A stretch of DNA of 64,000 bases from a virus, in IMG/VR virus record IMGVR_UViG_3300044729_002678, positions 97,619-161,618 of that record, one strand, 5' to 3'. Below the pieces are notes generated by a model. That model was not told where the DNA came from. It saw only the letters and a list, made by a program, of their open reading frames with translations, and did no database searches. Below, in pieces: positions 9,401 to 18,240 of this stretch. Position 1 is the stretch's first letter, and every line of letters begins with the position of its first letter. Made by a program: the position numbers and the translations under genes.

Positions 9401-10079
9401 CAATGTTTATAGTATCGCTGATTGGTGTTACTAATTTTATATAAACCTCGCTTATAAAATCATCATCGCTTCCGTTAAGGTCGCCAATAAACTTTATACT
9501 AGCGACATCAGATATATTATTATTACCAAAATTTAAAATGAATTCAGGCCTATTTTTTGTAAAAATATAATTACTATCGCTTTGAACCCCACTTTGAATT
9601 TCTTTTATTAAATACATTGGTGGATTTTGCAATATACCATTGGCTTTTATTTCGGTTCTATCAGAAGAAATTTCCCCTATTGTTATATTGTTTGTATCCA
9701 ACCCACCAAAAAAATTGTATAATGGATTATAAACAAGTGTATATACCCCAAAATCAAACCCAGCCTCTCTAATATCTTTTTCAGGAGAAAATGCAAACGA
9801 AGTATTTTGTGTTTGTATAAATTTTTTATCGTAAACCGATTTTAATAAATTATTTTCAGTATCGTATATATGTAATTCCAAAGAAGCCGGTATTTCAAAG
9901 GAAATAGGAAATGTTGAAAAGTTATCAGTTTTTTGTTTAAGTCTTAATTTAAGGAGGCTATCATCAGGTGATAGTTTTAAATTATAGGAATTAATTTTAG
10001 TAGCTTGCGCAAAAGTTTCACCATACACCGGTTTGGTATCTAAAACTTCATTTACATTTACAAATCTATCTAAAGACAT
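6450..10079 (-). CDS. large baseplate/tail protein with P2 gpI-like segment
   Basis: 1209 residues. Around residues 500-620 it has WGQANLWEYV, then RAEVWRRILNNLPYIYKSKG and TARSIKALLSCYGIP, the kind of segment found in P2 gpI/baseplate wedge proteins and in large T4-like tail proteins. Residues about 620-800 look like a LamG/concanavalin-type beta sandwich. The C-terminus is rich in Ser, Thr and Val. It lies directly downstream of the wedge genes, so a baseplate wedge or tail-fibre connector role is the best guess. No protease or hydrolase motif was seen. Confidence 0.7.
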   Translation of the reverse strand: MSLDRFVNVNEVLDTKPVYGETFAQATKINSYNLKLSPDDSLLKLRLKQKTDNFSTFPISFEIPASLELHIYDTENNLLKSVYDKKFIQTQNTSFAFSPEKDIREAGFDFGVYTLVYNPLYNFFGGLDTNNITIGEISSDRTEIKANGILQNPPMYLIKEIQSGVQSDSNYIFTKNRPEFILNFGNNNISDVASIKFIGDLNGSDDDFISEVYIKLVTPISDTINIGDRFSIDGRLQKSYVEKIIVYNQFSEVEPEQVLEPNFNIELDKFGKSDGTDFQTWNDLLGANLPTSQQIIDSYFSGSFGNIKLNIDYSDFSKFVHYSSATERVDNFFYKLQTIETYNARIQTLQQVSGSHALTNISQSISRRDTLIGGFDGFEKWMYESVSASLYTHYSTSTNTIVPYPKQSTYPIVFYPTTSSQAESWYEGVYSSASLYDSQNESALINLIPISLKEDPLNQDYLLFVNMIGQHFDILWTYVESLTNINKREEHPNDGMSDELLYDVAKSMGWNLSNGWGQANLWEYVLGTDTSGNRSTTIGGLETKPKQKIRAEVWRRILNNLPYIYKSKGTARSIKALLSCYGIPETLLKIREFGGPKVVDEPNIYESERFIYKVETTDSKTIRNPFGTINGSRPNSIEVIGKMPLGDFTIGRLTGGATDIVFEWNYSGGQARILGKHGASLIMSSSYMNYKSRRDGSFGIVLNNSNNSTTIYAAFKDDFGNVLASLSATSTTGDSTAIFNNSTQFIIGSSTFGMPATASIQEIRYYSSSLSQEIFEEHAKNTEAYFSDDNTTDLNSTFSYKNLVYRIFPDSGFTSLPTTISSSHPNQFFKTTSGGSPLTASLPNHISSDLVGEVDTQFTKIPSVGALNLNNNKVRIESSVLSSSLDVDKTAEVSQYDYAPFDSNLVALYFSSTDVVNNDIYNSEGYFEVDDWVGDPDDRFNEDYPQLRYRATKYFDKYVNLTAASGSAQKRGTAIGLLLKMLSIYDHSIFEQVKQLIPARNEYIGGVLLEPHILERNKYKRGDKISHTQNDYLANISLLPQSIVGSKNDYLADIDWKDAHLQSTYQYTTPILSASSGVYSLTTTNGYWNYSATSSIMGQRLSMTANTTQYFYSSSLSASIGNYYSSSLVPAPTQTDELPASLQNLRFNGCNSGVTSIDGKSSVEIFTADPFVLGVAPQNVSVQDATVSTPTTTTIPITTGAASAGRLIV

Positions 10080-10103
10080 ATTCTATTTCTTTCTGATTAG
10101 AAA

Positions 10104-10430
10104 TTATTGCATTTCAATAGGGTTATTACCTAACGATGGGTCATTTGTTATTATACCACCACCACCAATACTATTATTGGTAGTAGAAGTTGTAGGAGTG
10201 GTAGTCTGATTATTTTGGTTATTACCTAATATCTGAAAAAACTCAGTACTTCCCGAAATAATTTCCGGCGAAACATCTTCAACATTTGTTGGGATAATTT
10301 GTAAAAAAGAAAGATTTTCAAATTTTCTAACAAAATTATTCAACTCAATTACACCATAAGTATCATTTGAATCTGATAATGAATATGATAGAATTCTTCC
10401 TTGATTGTTTCTTTTTATTTCTCTTTCCAT
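10104..10430 (-). CDS. small hypothetical protein in tail block
   Basis: 108 residues. The N-terminal half is mixed and charged; residues 60-108 are low-complexity Asn/Thr/Gly with NNQNNQTTTPTT and SIGGGG. Its start shares bases with the stop of the 364-residue gene, so it is co-translated with the tail operon. No family recognised; a small linker or chaperone of the tail is possible. Confidence 0.6.
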   Translation of the reverse strand: MEREIKRNNQGRILSYSLSDSNDTYGVIELNNFVRKFENLSFLQIIPTNVEDVSPEIISGSTEFFQILGNNQNNQTTTPTTSTTNNSIGGGGIITNDPSLGNNPIEMQ

Positions 10431-11524
10431 TATCTAACTACCTTAAAATAAAAATCATTATCGTAATACTTTTCCAGACCATCAGAATCTATTCTAAAAA
10501 CAAATTTATAATATCTTTCAGGTTGTAATGAATTAAACCAAAAATCAAAATAATTGCTCGTAGAATCACATTCAATCTTTGTATAAGTAGTATCAAATGG
10601 GATAATTTCTAATTCAGTTTCAACATCTATTAATGACCAATAAGAGGATGTTGGTAAATATTTTACGGTAGATAATGCACCACTATTACCAAATGTCCTT
10701 TGTGGATATCTTTCTCTACCATAAACCCGAATCCTATCTTTTGAATCTTGTTTATATTCGGATTTTAATCCCTTTGTATATAAAACAATATTTTCCGAAG
10801 TCAATGCAGAAAGTGAGCCTGTTTGAAATTGAGAATCATTCCATTTAACTTCTAATGTAGGCACCCATATGGTATGTGTTTCGGTTGAAAAGTATTTTGA
10901 TACACCATACTTAATTGATGATGTTTCATCGGTATTAGACCTTTTAATTATAAACCCATTATTTTGTCTACTACCATTTAGAATATCATTTACATATTGA
11001 GTTATTTCTATATTTAAATCCGAAACATTTCTACTGAAAGATTGCGAATAAATAGTCCCATTAACAGAGGATGTAAACCATGTTCCACCACCTGCATTAA
11101 TTGACCAATATGAGCCTGAATTTATTGGTGATTGAACACTCCAACTAACATTTGTGTTTCTATAAACCCAGTTTGAATCATTTTCATTGTGAGGTGTATC
11201 GGGCAAAGAACCGACACCTTCCGACCAACTTTGTGATATTGGGTAAATATACAAATCATATTCAGAAGGTATTTCTCTTTCATCGGATGAAATAAGGTTT
11301 AAATAATATTTTATACTACCAGATATTGTCCCATTATTGATTGATTGTGATATTTGAGATAAGTTAAATTGTATCAATATCCTACTACTACCCAATAGAG
11401 TTGTATCATCGGTATCAAAAAATTTACCTACTTCCAATATTTCATCTTTTCCCACATTTTGTAATTTTCGTGTAGAATCTTCATATATTGTAGTATCTTT
11501 TTGAGGATATATTCTATAAATCAT
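10430..11524 (-). CDS. virion protein with DNRLRE-like domain
   Basis: 364 residues. The N-terminus (YPQKDTTIYE, then ILIQFNLSQI, and SQSWSEGVGSLPDTP followed by WVYRN) resembles DNRLRE-type beta domains found in bacterial surface proteins and phage tail proteins. Residues 220-364 form a second beta-rich part ending YKFVFRIDSD...YFKVVR. A GGGAG Shine-Dalgarno precedes the start. Probably an adhesin-like baseplate or fibre component between the gp6-like protein and the giant tail protein. Confidence 0.6.
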   Translation of the reverse strand: MIYRIYPQKDTTIYEDSTRKLQNVGKDEILEVGKFFDTDDTTLLGSSRILIQFNLSQISQSINNGTISGSIKYYLNLISSDEREIPSEYDLYIYPISQSWSEGVGSLPDTPHNENDSNWVYRNTNVSWSVQSPINSGSYWSINAGGGTWFTSSVNGTIYSQSFSRNVSDLNIEITQYVNDILNGSRQNNGFIIKRSNTDETSSIKYGVSKYFSTETHTIWVPTLEVKWNDSQFQTGSLSALTSENIVLYTKGLKSEYKQDSKDRIRVYGRERYPQRTFGNSGALSTVKYLPTSSYWSLIDVETELEIIPFDTTYTKIECDSTSNYFDFWFNSLQPERYYKFVFRIDSDGLEKYYDNDFYFKVVR

Positions 11525-11534
11525 TTATTTCTCC

Positions 11535-13466
11535 CTAAAATAACGGAACTACTTTACCTCTAATATCCAAATCAGGATACTTTACTTCAAAAATTGATGG
11601 GTCTTTTGCTGGATAAATAATACCATTTCGTGTCGCTTTTTTAATATCATAGATATGTGATGAATATACCCCATTGTATTTATTTACTATTTGTAAACCA
11701 CCCACACCATTTAAATCAGGTCTTACCACAGTCTGAACACCATCTACCCTATCTAACAAAACATAGATATCTGATAATAATATCGGTCTATTAATTTGGG
11801 CATCAGGTATACTGAAATACTTTTTTAATTCATTAATACACCTTAATAATACTTCATTAGAATTATAATTTGGTAAAACTACTACTTCAAAATTAATACC
11901 AATATTGATAATGTACACATCTTTAATATTTACAGCATCTGTCAACATTCTATAATAAGAAATATAATTTTTAAGGTTTTGTTTTGTTGCACTATTCAAA
12001 GGTGCTAAGTTTCCGTTTGAATTATATCCACAAGTATATAAATTAATAGCAAGTGGATTTGGTATTTGAAGAGAACCTGCGGATGCAACACCACTTACCA
12101 TTCTATTGTAAGATTTAATTTGATAATCGGGTGCTACATATGCTTTTGCAACAGCTCCGAATTGAGCCGGCATTGCATACGCTCTAACAACATAATCTTC
12201 TGCGGTTACTAATCTGTTTTGGGATGCAAAAAATGCCATAGTGTTATTTCTAACATCTTCAACACTATCTTCTACCTTACCACCACTAGCAGCCTCTTCG
12301 TTTATTACCGCAACCGAATTTTTTATAGTGTTCCATTGTGCCGTATTTGTTGGAGTTGTTTCATTTTCAAACTCTATGTTTATTATTTGAGTTAAATCTT
12401 TTGATATTACATTATCAGCAACCCCCTGACCAACTCTATATGTTACAGTCAATGTTGTATTTGCTGGTGCAACTCCATATGTTTTTGTGTAAAGAAAATT
12501 AGATGGGTCTATTGTTTGTGATAAATCAGTCTTTGCTTTATACAAATTAGAACCAACATTATCTGGATTTGGTAATATTTCTTCATCGGCATTTGATGAT
12601 ACCCCTGCTCCAAATTGCATTGTTATAGAACCATTTTCATCAACCCGTGTAATAAATCTTTTCGGTATTTTTTTTAACCTTAAAAGATATGGGGTTTCGG
12701 AACTGTATTGGTTTAAGTTTAATGTGTAATCTGAATTATTTGGTATTTGCTCAAAAACAGTATCTTGTGCTAAATAATCTACTTTAGTCCAAGTATCACC
12801 ATCACCATCAACGATTTTTATAACATCAATGATTCCAGTATCATCTATTTTAATTTTATCATATGGTTTTGGTGAACCAAATGTAAAATCAGCCGTTTTT
12901 TCTTCCCCACTAATTACACTTACACTTTTTTTGAAAAGATATAAAACAGGCTCATCTGTTGTTTCATTTATTTGATAAACCGATATTTCCGTTGGGTCAA
13001 ATGATGATGAAAAAGCAAAATCTACTTTTCTAGTGGTATTAAAAACAACATTTGCATTTTGTGTAGATGAAACCTGCATACCCTCTTTTATTTTTAGGGC
13101 GTAATCTAAATCAGGTCTAACATTGTTTCCCGTACCAATGGCTGGGATTAATTGATATACTATTAAATTAGTTGTGGCGGGTGAATATAATTTTGGTTTA
13201 TATCCAAGCGATTGAGCTAATTCAAATAAATTCGTAGTTTCTTTGGCCTGTGTAACAATTGATTCTCTCAATTGAACATCGGTGTAGTATGATAAAACAT
13301 CCCCAACATACGATGCCATCTCCATAAACATCATACCAGGAGATGATTCATTAAAATCATTATAGGTATTTGGGTAGTATTGCTTAGCAAAGTCTACGAG
13401 GTTTTTCCTAAACTCGGAAAAATCCCTACCTATTAAGCTAACTTCTTTTTTTGAATCATTTAACAT
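11535..13466 (-). CDS. baseplate wedge protein, T4 gp6-like (baseplate J family)
   Basis: 643 residues, close to T4 gp6 (660). The N-terminus shows the conserved pattern FSEFRKNLVDFAK, then NESSPGMMFMEMASYVGDVLSYYTD, typical of gp6/BaseplateJ proteins; the middle has the usual EDYVVRAYAMP region. It forms the wedge ring around the tail hub. A clear AGGAG lies 6 bases before the ATG. Next to the gp25-like gene as in T4-like phages. Confidence 0.88.
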   Translation of the reverse strand: MLNDSKKEVSLIGRDFSEFRKNLVDFAKQYYPNTYNDFNESSPGMMFMEMASYVGDVLSYYTDVQLRESIVTQAKETTNLFELAQSLGYKPKLYSPATTNLIVYQLIPAIGTGNNVRPDLDYALKIKEGMQVSSTQNANVVFNTTRKVDFAFSSSFDPTEISVYQINETTDEPVLYLFKKSVSVISGEEKTADFTFGSPKPYDKIKIDDTGIIDVIKIVDGDGDTWTKVDYLAQDTVFEQIPNNSDYTLNLNQYSSETPYLLRLKKIPKRFITRVDENGSITMQFGAGVSSNADEEILPNPDNVGSNLYKAKTDLSQTIDPSNFLYTKTYGVAPANTTLTVTYRVGQGVADNVISKDLTQIINIEFENETTPTNTAQWNTIKNSVAVINEEAASGGKVEDSVEDVRNNTMAFFASQNRLVTAEDYVVRAYAMPAQFGAVAKAYVAPDYQIKSYNRMVSGVASAGSLQIPNPLAINLYTCGYNSNGNLAPLNSATKQNLKNYISYYRMLTDAVNIKDVYIINIGINFEVVVLPNYNSNEVLLRCINELKKYFSIPDAQINRPILLSDIYVLLDRVDGVQTVVRPDLNGVGGLQIVNKYNGVYSSHIYDIKKATRNGIIYPAKDPSIFEVKYPDLDIRGKVVPLF

Positions 13467-13475
13467 TTAATACTC

Positions 13476-13910
13476 CTACGCTATTGATAATTCACCTTGA
13501 CTATCAACTTCTAAAATTATTGTTTGGTTAGAACCTTGTTCAGTTACTTTGAATGAAACTTTTATACTTACTTTATTAAAATCCGGTTCAGAATTAACTT
13601 CTACCTTTTGTAATAAAATGTAAGGTAGCCAAAAATTAATATCCTCCGATAAAGATTCTTCTAAATTGGAATCTAATTCACTATCCATATTTTCAAAAAG
13701 AAGTGAATATATATCCGAACCAAAAAGTGGTTGGAATACTCTCTCACCTTTTCTGGTTAGTAAAAGATTTTTCAAATTGGAAACTGCTTGCTCTTCAGTC
13801 GTATAACTAAGTTTAAATATAGGACTGCCACCCAATGGTAGCATTACACCAACTGCTTTATTTGGTTTTAAATCAATCGGATTATACCTATATTCTATTC
13901 TGTTAGCCAC
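13476..13910 (-). CDS. baseplate wedge protein, gp25-like
   Basis: 144 residues, the usual size of the GPW/gp25 family (T4 gp25 is 132). LLLTRKGERVFQPLFGSDIYSLLFE is diagnostic of the family; the second half ends in KVSFKVTEQGSNQTI. It would join the wedge core with the gp6-like protein encoded immediately downstream. Confidence 0.88.
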   Translation of the reverse strand: MANRIEYRYNPIDLKPNKAVGVMLPLGGSPIFKLSYTTEEQAVSNLKNLLLTRKGERVFQPLFGSDIYSLLFENMDSELDSNLEESLSEDINFWLPYILLQKVEVNSEPDFNKVSIKVSFKVTEQGSNQTIILEVDSQGELSIA

Positions 13911-13913
13911 TTA

Positions 13914-14411
13914 TCATCCTCTTTTTTTATTGTTTATAGCCTGCATCAGTTGAGAATAATCTTTGGTTAAAGCATTTACAACCGCCTCACCATGTGGTGT
14001 TTGTGATAATCTATCCATTGATATCGCATTACCATCAACATCTTGTACTACACTATTTGCAGTATTCATAGTATTGTTCATAGAACCAAATCCCTGTGCC
14101 ATATCCGATGTAAACGAATGACCACCATTAATATCTCTCCACTCACCACTTTGATAAGTTTCATTCAATACAGATGATAATACAGAATTACCCCCAAATA
14201 ATTTATTTTGTTTTGGTTTTTGTTTTGTTTCAAAGAGGTGTTCAACATCCAAAGGGTCTTTTTCTACAAAAGATGTTTTTGTAATATGAGTTCCCCTTTT
14301 CAATTCTTTTAAGATAGATTCTTTCAACTGCTTTCTTTCTAAAGCAAGTTGTTTTTTAACTTCACTTTCAATAATGAGTTTTATTGCCTGAATTAATTTT
14401 GCTGTGTTCAT
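13914..14411 (-). CDS. hypothetical protein between spike and wedge genes
   Basis: 165 residues. Residues 1-40 are a strongly charged amphipathic helix (LIQAIKLIIESEVKKQLALE); the rest is polar and flexible with Met/Asn-rich stretches. It is 3 bp from the gp25-like gene, so probably a tail-assembly protein, but I recognise no family. Confidence 0.6.
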   Translation of the reverse strand: MNTAKLIQAIKLIIESEVKKQLALERKQLKESILKELKRGTHITKTSFVEKDPLDVEHLFETKQKPKQNKLFGGNSVLSSVLNETYQSGEWRDINGGHSFTSDMAQGFGSMNNTMNTANSVVQDVDGNAISMDRLSQTPHGEAVVNALTKDYSQLMQAINNKKRG

Positions 14412-14442
14412 AATAATAAATATAATTTTTTATAATAATTAG

Positions 14443-15387
14443 TTATCCTATACCTTGTTTAAGTTTTAGTAATATACTAGCAATTTGTGGATGAGCGGTT
14501 GTTGCATTTCCTACTACTGGGAAAGTTCCCCTAGCTAATGTTTCTATCGCTGATATAATTAAATTAATTGTAGTGGTGTATTCCGATGTAGATATTGCTA
14601 TATCTTTTTTTGACGATATAATTATATTATCTTTTTTACTATTAAAAATTAATCTATCGGAATTTATTATAACTTGCGGATTTGAAAATTGAGATATATT
14701 AGAAACTGATGTTCTATTTGATGGTGTAATCCCAACTTTTTGATTAGAAGTCATCCAAATAGATGAATCATCTTTATTTATATCCTCCAAAACAAATTTA
14801 TCGTAACCCTTTTTATTACTTTCGTTTTGAGTATTCCTTAAAATTGTTATTGGTTTATTTGGATTTGAAGATTGCCATGTTGGTAATCTTTGTGCATCAC
14901 TTTCATTTGGTGTGTATCCAAAACGAATGGATTGACCAAATCTACCTTCAAATATAGTATCACCTATGTAGGGTTGTAATTGTGATAAATTACTAATTTC
15001 AGAAAACCCTTTACCAAAATTTTGATTATTATCTTCTACCGAAGAATTGTTTGGTATTGTTTGGGATGTATATGTAGTAGCATTAAAAGATTGTGCAGTA
15101 TTTACAATAGATTTTGGTAATGGGTTATTATTTATAGCTCTTTGTAAAAAAGTTGGCGACATATAATAATAGTCATATCCACCAGAAAGAGGGCCCGATG
15201 TTGCCCCCATACCATTTATTAAATAAACTTGTTCTCCAATAATTGGAACTGATTTGATATAAGGATTTAATGGATATGCAAATTCAGTTGAGGCGTTACC
15301 AAAAGACCTTTTAATAGAAACCCTTATTTTGTAAATATCATTTGGATTTCCATCTTTCAAAAAAACTTCAGTTACTTCACCAAGCAT
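14443..15387 (-). CDS. baseplate hub/spike protein with gp5-type OB fold
   Basis: 314 residues. The N-terminus (LGEVTEVFLKDGN, IRVSIKR, YPLNPYIKSVPIIGEQVYLING) fits the OB-fold found in gp5 and gpV central spike proteins. Residues 215-270 look like short beta-strand repeats (IINSDRLIFNSKKDNIIISS), as in spike beta-helices. No lysozyme domain is present, so it is unlike T4 gp5 in that respect. It would cap the tail tube and puncture the outer membrane. Stop and start overlap with the next gene upstream. Confidence 0.75.
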   Translation of the reverse strand: MLGEVTEVFLKDGNPNDIYKIRVSIKRSFGNASTEFAYPLNPYIKSVPIIGEQVYLINGMGATSGPLSGGYDYYYMSPTFLQRAINNNPLPKSIVNTAQSFNATTYTSQTIPNNSSVEDNNQNFGKGFSEISNLSQLQPYIGDTIFEGRFGQSIRFGYTPNESDAQRLPTWQSSNPNKPITILRNTQNESNKKGYDKFVLEDINKDDSSIWMTSNQKVGITPSNRTSVSNISQFSNPQVIINSDRLIFNSKKDNIIISSKKDIAISTSEYTTTINLIISAIETLARGTFPVVGNATTAHPQIASILLKLKQGIG

Positions 15388-15746
15388 TATTCATCCTCAT
15401 CCTTTTTCAGAGATTCTATTTTAGAATCAATATCATCTTTTGCTTCCAATAACTGGCGCTTTTCTTCTTCAGATAATAAGAGTCCACCATCACCATCTGC
15501 TTTATCTAAAAGTTTTTGAGCTATTGCAGCCATTCTAACCAATTGGTCATCGTTCTTTACCGAAACTTCTAAATATTCTTTAATAAGTGGAACAACAACT
15601 GAAGCATCATTTAGGTTTTTAACCAATGGTTCTAACTGAGCAATCAGTAATTTAATCTGTCTATCTTTTTTACGGGAATTATCGTAAATATCTTTTAATA
15701 AAGATGAAAACGATGTTCCTTTAAATATATCATCATCCTTTGTCAT
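15387..15746 (-). CDS. small coiled-coil protein in tail operon
   Basis: 119 residues, mainly helical and acidic; residues 85-119 (LSEEEKRQLLEAKDDID) end in a Lys/Asp/Glu-rich coil. Overlaps the sigma factor gene upstream by 14 bp and touches the spike gene downstream. No family recognised. Confidence 0.6.
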   Translation of the reverse strand: MTKDDDIFKGTSFSSLLKDIYDNSRKKDRQIKLLIAQLEPLVKNLNDASVVVPLIKEYLEVSVKNDDQLVRMAAIAQKLLDKADGDGGLLLSEEEKRQLLEAKDDIDSKIESLKKDEDE

Positions 15747-16464
15747 AATACCTTTCTACATTGTGATTTAATTTAAGAATACCCTTTTTTGAATAATCCG
15801 TATTTAATTCCACAAAAATTATTTTCATTTTACCTATAACCCTTGTAATATATTGCGTACTTACTCCTGTCCTATCTCTTATAAGTATGTAAAGAGCCTT
15901 TTTGTTGTATGAGTATAAATCTCTTCTATTTCTAAATAACTCATTTACCGAATCAGCTATCTTTCTATCTCTATCCTTTATAAAGATTTTATCTAAATTA
16001 CAATCAATATATTCGGTATAAAAATCCATAAAATCTGATTTTTCTTCCAATAACTCATACCCAGCCACCTCATTGGGAACATTTCTTCCAATATCAACAG
16101 AATCCAATTTTTCATGTATTTTCATCTTTGAATAATTGGCGTTGTTTTCATTAAATAAAAAATTACGCGCTATGACTGTAAAGTAAGAAAATGCTTTTCC
16201 TTTTTCACCTTTAAACTTATGCATTTTTTCATTTAAAAACGCAACTACAGATGCTTTGGTATCTTCATACCCATCATCAAAATAATAAGTTTTATAGGTG
16301 TGTATTACATTCTCTGCCAATTTATCAAATGGGTATTCTATAAATCTGTTATAGATTTTATTTTTTAAACTTTGATTATCACAATTATTAAAAGCGTTTA
16401 TTGCAATTTCAGTTATATTTGTAAAATATCTTTTACTTTGCGGATTCTTCCGTTTTCTCGCCAT
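15733..16464 (-). CDS. late-transcription sigma factor, T4 gp55-like
   Basis: 243 residues. Residues about 65-125 (ASVVAFLNEKMHKF then GKAFSYFTVIARNFLFN) match region 2 of small sigma factors such as T4 gp55, which with the sliding clamp drives late promoters. A C-terminal helix-turn-helix like stretch lies near 190-225 (IRDRTGVSTQYITRVIGKMK). T4 gp55 is 185 residues, so this version is longer at the C-terminus. It is surrounded by virion genes that it would be expected to activate. Start overlaps the membrane protein gene by 32 bp. Confidence 0.75.
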   Translation of the reverse strand: MARKRKNPQSKRYFTNITEIAINAFNNCDNQSLKNKIYNRFIEYPFDKLAENVIHTYKTYYFDDGYEDTKASVVAFLNEKMHKFKGEKGKAFSYFTVIARNFLFNENNANYSKMKIHEKLDSVDIGRNVPNEVAGYELLEEKSDFMDFYTEYIDCNLDKIFIKDRDRKIADSVNELFRNRRDLYSYNKKALYILIRDRTGVSTQYITRVIGKMKIIFVELNTDYSKKGILKLNHNVERYYDKG

Positions 16465-16744
16465 AATACATATCCAATTCTTCTATTATACTATACATTT
16501 CTCTAAATACATAACCCGTCTCATCATTTGCTTCAAACGAACCAATTTTATCTATTGATTTCATTCGTTCCATAGCATTCTGAATCTTCTCATCCATAAA
16601 TTGGATTACCTTTTGTGATTCATCGTATTGCTTTTCCATCTCATCAAAATTATCATCTGCCGTTTCTAATTTCCTTAAAAGATTCCAAACAAAAAACCCT
16701 AACCCAATATCGGTTAAAAGTAATAAAATTAAAATTGTAACCAT
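16433..16744 (-). CDS. membrane-anchored coiled-coil protein
   Basis: 103 residues. Residues 2-21 (VTILILLLLTDIGLGFFVW) form one membrane helix, followed by a charged coil (KLETADDNFDEMEKQYDES) exposed to the cytoplasm or periplasm. Overlaps the sigma factor gene start. No named family; such single-helix proteins are common in T4-like tail regions. Confidence 0.65.
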   Translation of the reverse strand: MVTILILLLLTDIGLGFFVWNLLRKLETADDNFDEMEKQYDESQKVIQFMDEKIQNAMERMKSIDKIGSFEANDETGYVFREMYSIIEELDMYYGEKTEESAK

Positions 16745-16748
16745 ACTA

Positions 16749-17549
16749 TCAATCCTCCATTATATCTTTAAATGCGTCAAACACCAAATCTACTTTTGGT
16801 TTATCCTCTTCAGATTTACCATTCATTATTTTTTCAAATTTGGATAAATTTTTACCTGGTGTTTGAATAGTACCTCTAGTTCCTTTTAGTTTTTTACCAT
16901 CATTAACCCACCTATTATATTCATATTTTGAAGCCATAAAATCGGCCTGATGTAGAATATGGGGTAAAAATGTTTTTAATTGATTTTCAGGATTAAAACT
17001 TTTATAATAACTTTCAGTTGAAGAGTCATACAAACCATCAGTCAATCTAATAGCAAGATATTCTTCCTCACTACAACTTACTCCAAAGTGATTTAACAAA
17101 AAGAATGTTCTATCGTGAATTTCCATCCAATGTAAATTTGGGTTTGATTTATAAATCTTTCCCTGATTTTTTACATGCCACTCAGAATCATTTTTTTTAT
17201 ACCAATCATCATTAACCGAACCAACCTTACCCAAATCGTGATGAAGGGCTGAAAATATAATTGATTCTCTTGTAATATCCTCAGTAACCATATCCAACTC
17301 TTTCCATAAATCAAACACTTTTAATGCGTTTCTCGTTACTCTTAAAATATGGTCAATATAACCACCAGGAAAAGCATTGTGAAAATGCTCAAATGATGAA
17401 GCAGGTGTATAGATAATCCTTTCTTCTAAATGGTCATACATTTTGTTTAGGGCATCCAATCGGTCACCACTAAACTCCTGATTAATAAGTTTTCTAAACT
17501 TTTTGTAATTTTCCAGCAATTCGTCTGGAGTAAAAAAATCAAAATACAT
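16749..17549 (-). CDS. HD-domain phosphohydrolase
   Basis: 266 residues. The metal-binding HD signature is visible: H67 in GGYIDHILR, then HHDLGKVG with H104-D105, and a further conserved region near 145-170. HD proteins hydrolyse nucleotides or phosphoesters. It lies between the ClpP-like gene (2 bp) and the membrane protein. The substrate cannot be read from the sequence. It is larger than the roughly 175-residue DatZ dATPases of Z-genome phages, so I do not equate it with DatZ although a PurA/PurZ-type gene is 3 kb away. Confidence 0.8.
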   Translation of the reverse strand: MYFDFFTPDELLENYKKFRKLINQEFSGDRLDALNKMYDHLEERIIYTPASSFEHFHNAFPGGYIDHILRVTRNALKVFDLWKELDMVTEDITRESIIFSALHHDLGKVGSVNDDWYKKNDSEWHVKNQGKIYKSNPNLHWMEIHDRTFFLLNHFGVSCSEEEYLAIRLTDGLYDSSTESYYKSFNPENQLKTFLPHILHQADFMASKYEYNRWVNDGKKLKGTRGTIQTPGKNLSKFEKIMNGKSEEDKPKVDLVFDAFKDIMED

Positions 17550-17551
17550 AA

Positions 17552-18178
17552 TTAAATAATTTTATCAATGATACCCAATTCTAATGCTTCTTTGGATGAT
17601 AGGAACAGGTCCGATTGTTGGTTTGATGTCCACCACTCTTTTGGTTTTTTTGTAAATTCTGCCATTAAAGAATTACATTCATCCTCTAATTGGTCTGCAA
17701 ACTTTGCGTTAGATTTTACATCACTCAATTTACCTGCTGCGAAAGTAGATAATTGGTGAACCATAATTTTTGAGTGCTTTGATGCAACTCTAACCCCTGT
17801 ACCAGATGCCAATAAGAGAGCAGCGGCTGACATTGCAATACCTCTACACACAATATTAAATTTAATTTCAGTATGGGTTCTAATATAATCAATAATACCC
17901 AAACATTCCATTACATCACCTCCACCGGAGTTAAGTAGTATTGTAATCACATCCGTATTAGGGTTTATTTTTTTAAGTAAACGTGTTTTAGCAATAAATT
18001 CTGCTAACAACCCAATTTGAATTTCATCGTTGATTACAATAATATTATCACTAATATCAATACCATAATCAAACTCCCTAAAATATTGTTTATAAGGGTC
18101 ATCTTCACTATTCTCTTTCGTGTTGATATAATTTACATTTTTTACTGTTTGGTCGCTGACCGAATATAGTTCATCCAT
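17552..18178 (-). CDS. ClpP-like serine protease, possible prohead protease
   Basis: 208 residues. ClpP-type features: NSGGGDV (83-89) oxyanion loop, GIAMSAAALLLASG with nucleophile S117, and MVHQ with H141. A third catalytic acid probably lies about residue 190. The first 40 residues are a non-conserved extension. Phage ClpP-like enzymes often mature the prohead; no capsid gene is in the window to test that. The promoter just upstream (18207-18240) would start this leftward operon. Confidence 0.8.
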   Translation of the reverse strand: MDELYSVSDQTVKNVNYINTKENSEDDPYKQYFREFDYGIDISDNIIVINDEIQIGLLAEFIAKTRLLKKINPNTDVITILLNSGGGDVMECLGIIDYIRTHTEIKFNIVCRGIAMSAAALLLASGTGVRVASKHSKIMVHQLSTFAAGKLSDVKSNAKFADQLEDECNSLMAEFTKKPKEWWTSNQQSDLFLSSKEALELGIIDKII

Positions 18179-18206
18179 TTTTATTTAATTTAGTTTAAAT
18201 TTATTA

Positions 18207-18240
18207 CAATATACGAAAAAAATGATAATATTCCAAATTT
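18207..18240 (-). promoter_or_regulatory. Bacteroidota-type promoter
   Basis: Reading the minus strand: TTGG, 19 bp, TATATTG. It ends about 30 bp before the ATG of the ClpP-like gene and overlaps the last codons of the membrane protein gene. Confidence 0.65.

Noticed and set aside
17552-18178. Housekeeping ClpP of a bacterial chromosome
   Set aside because: Surrounding genes are clearly phage and the sequence is only distantly ClpP-like.
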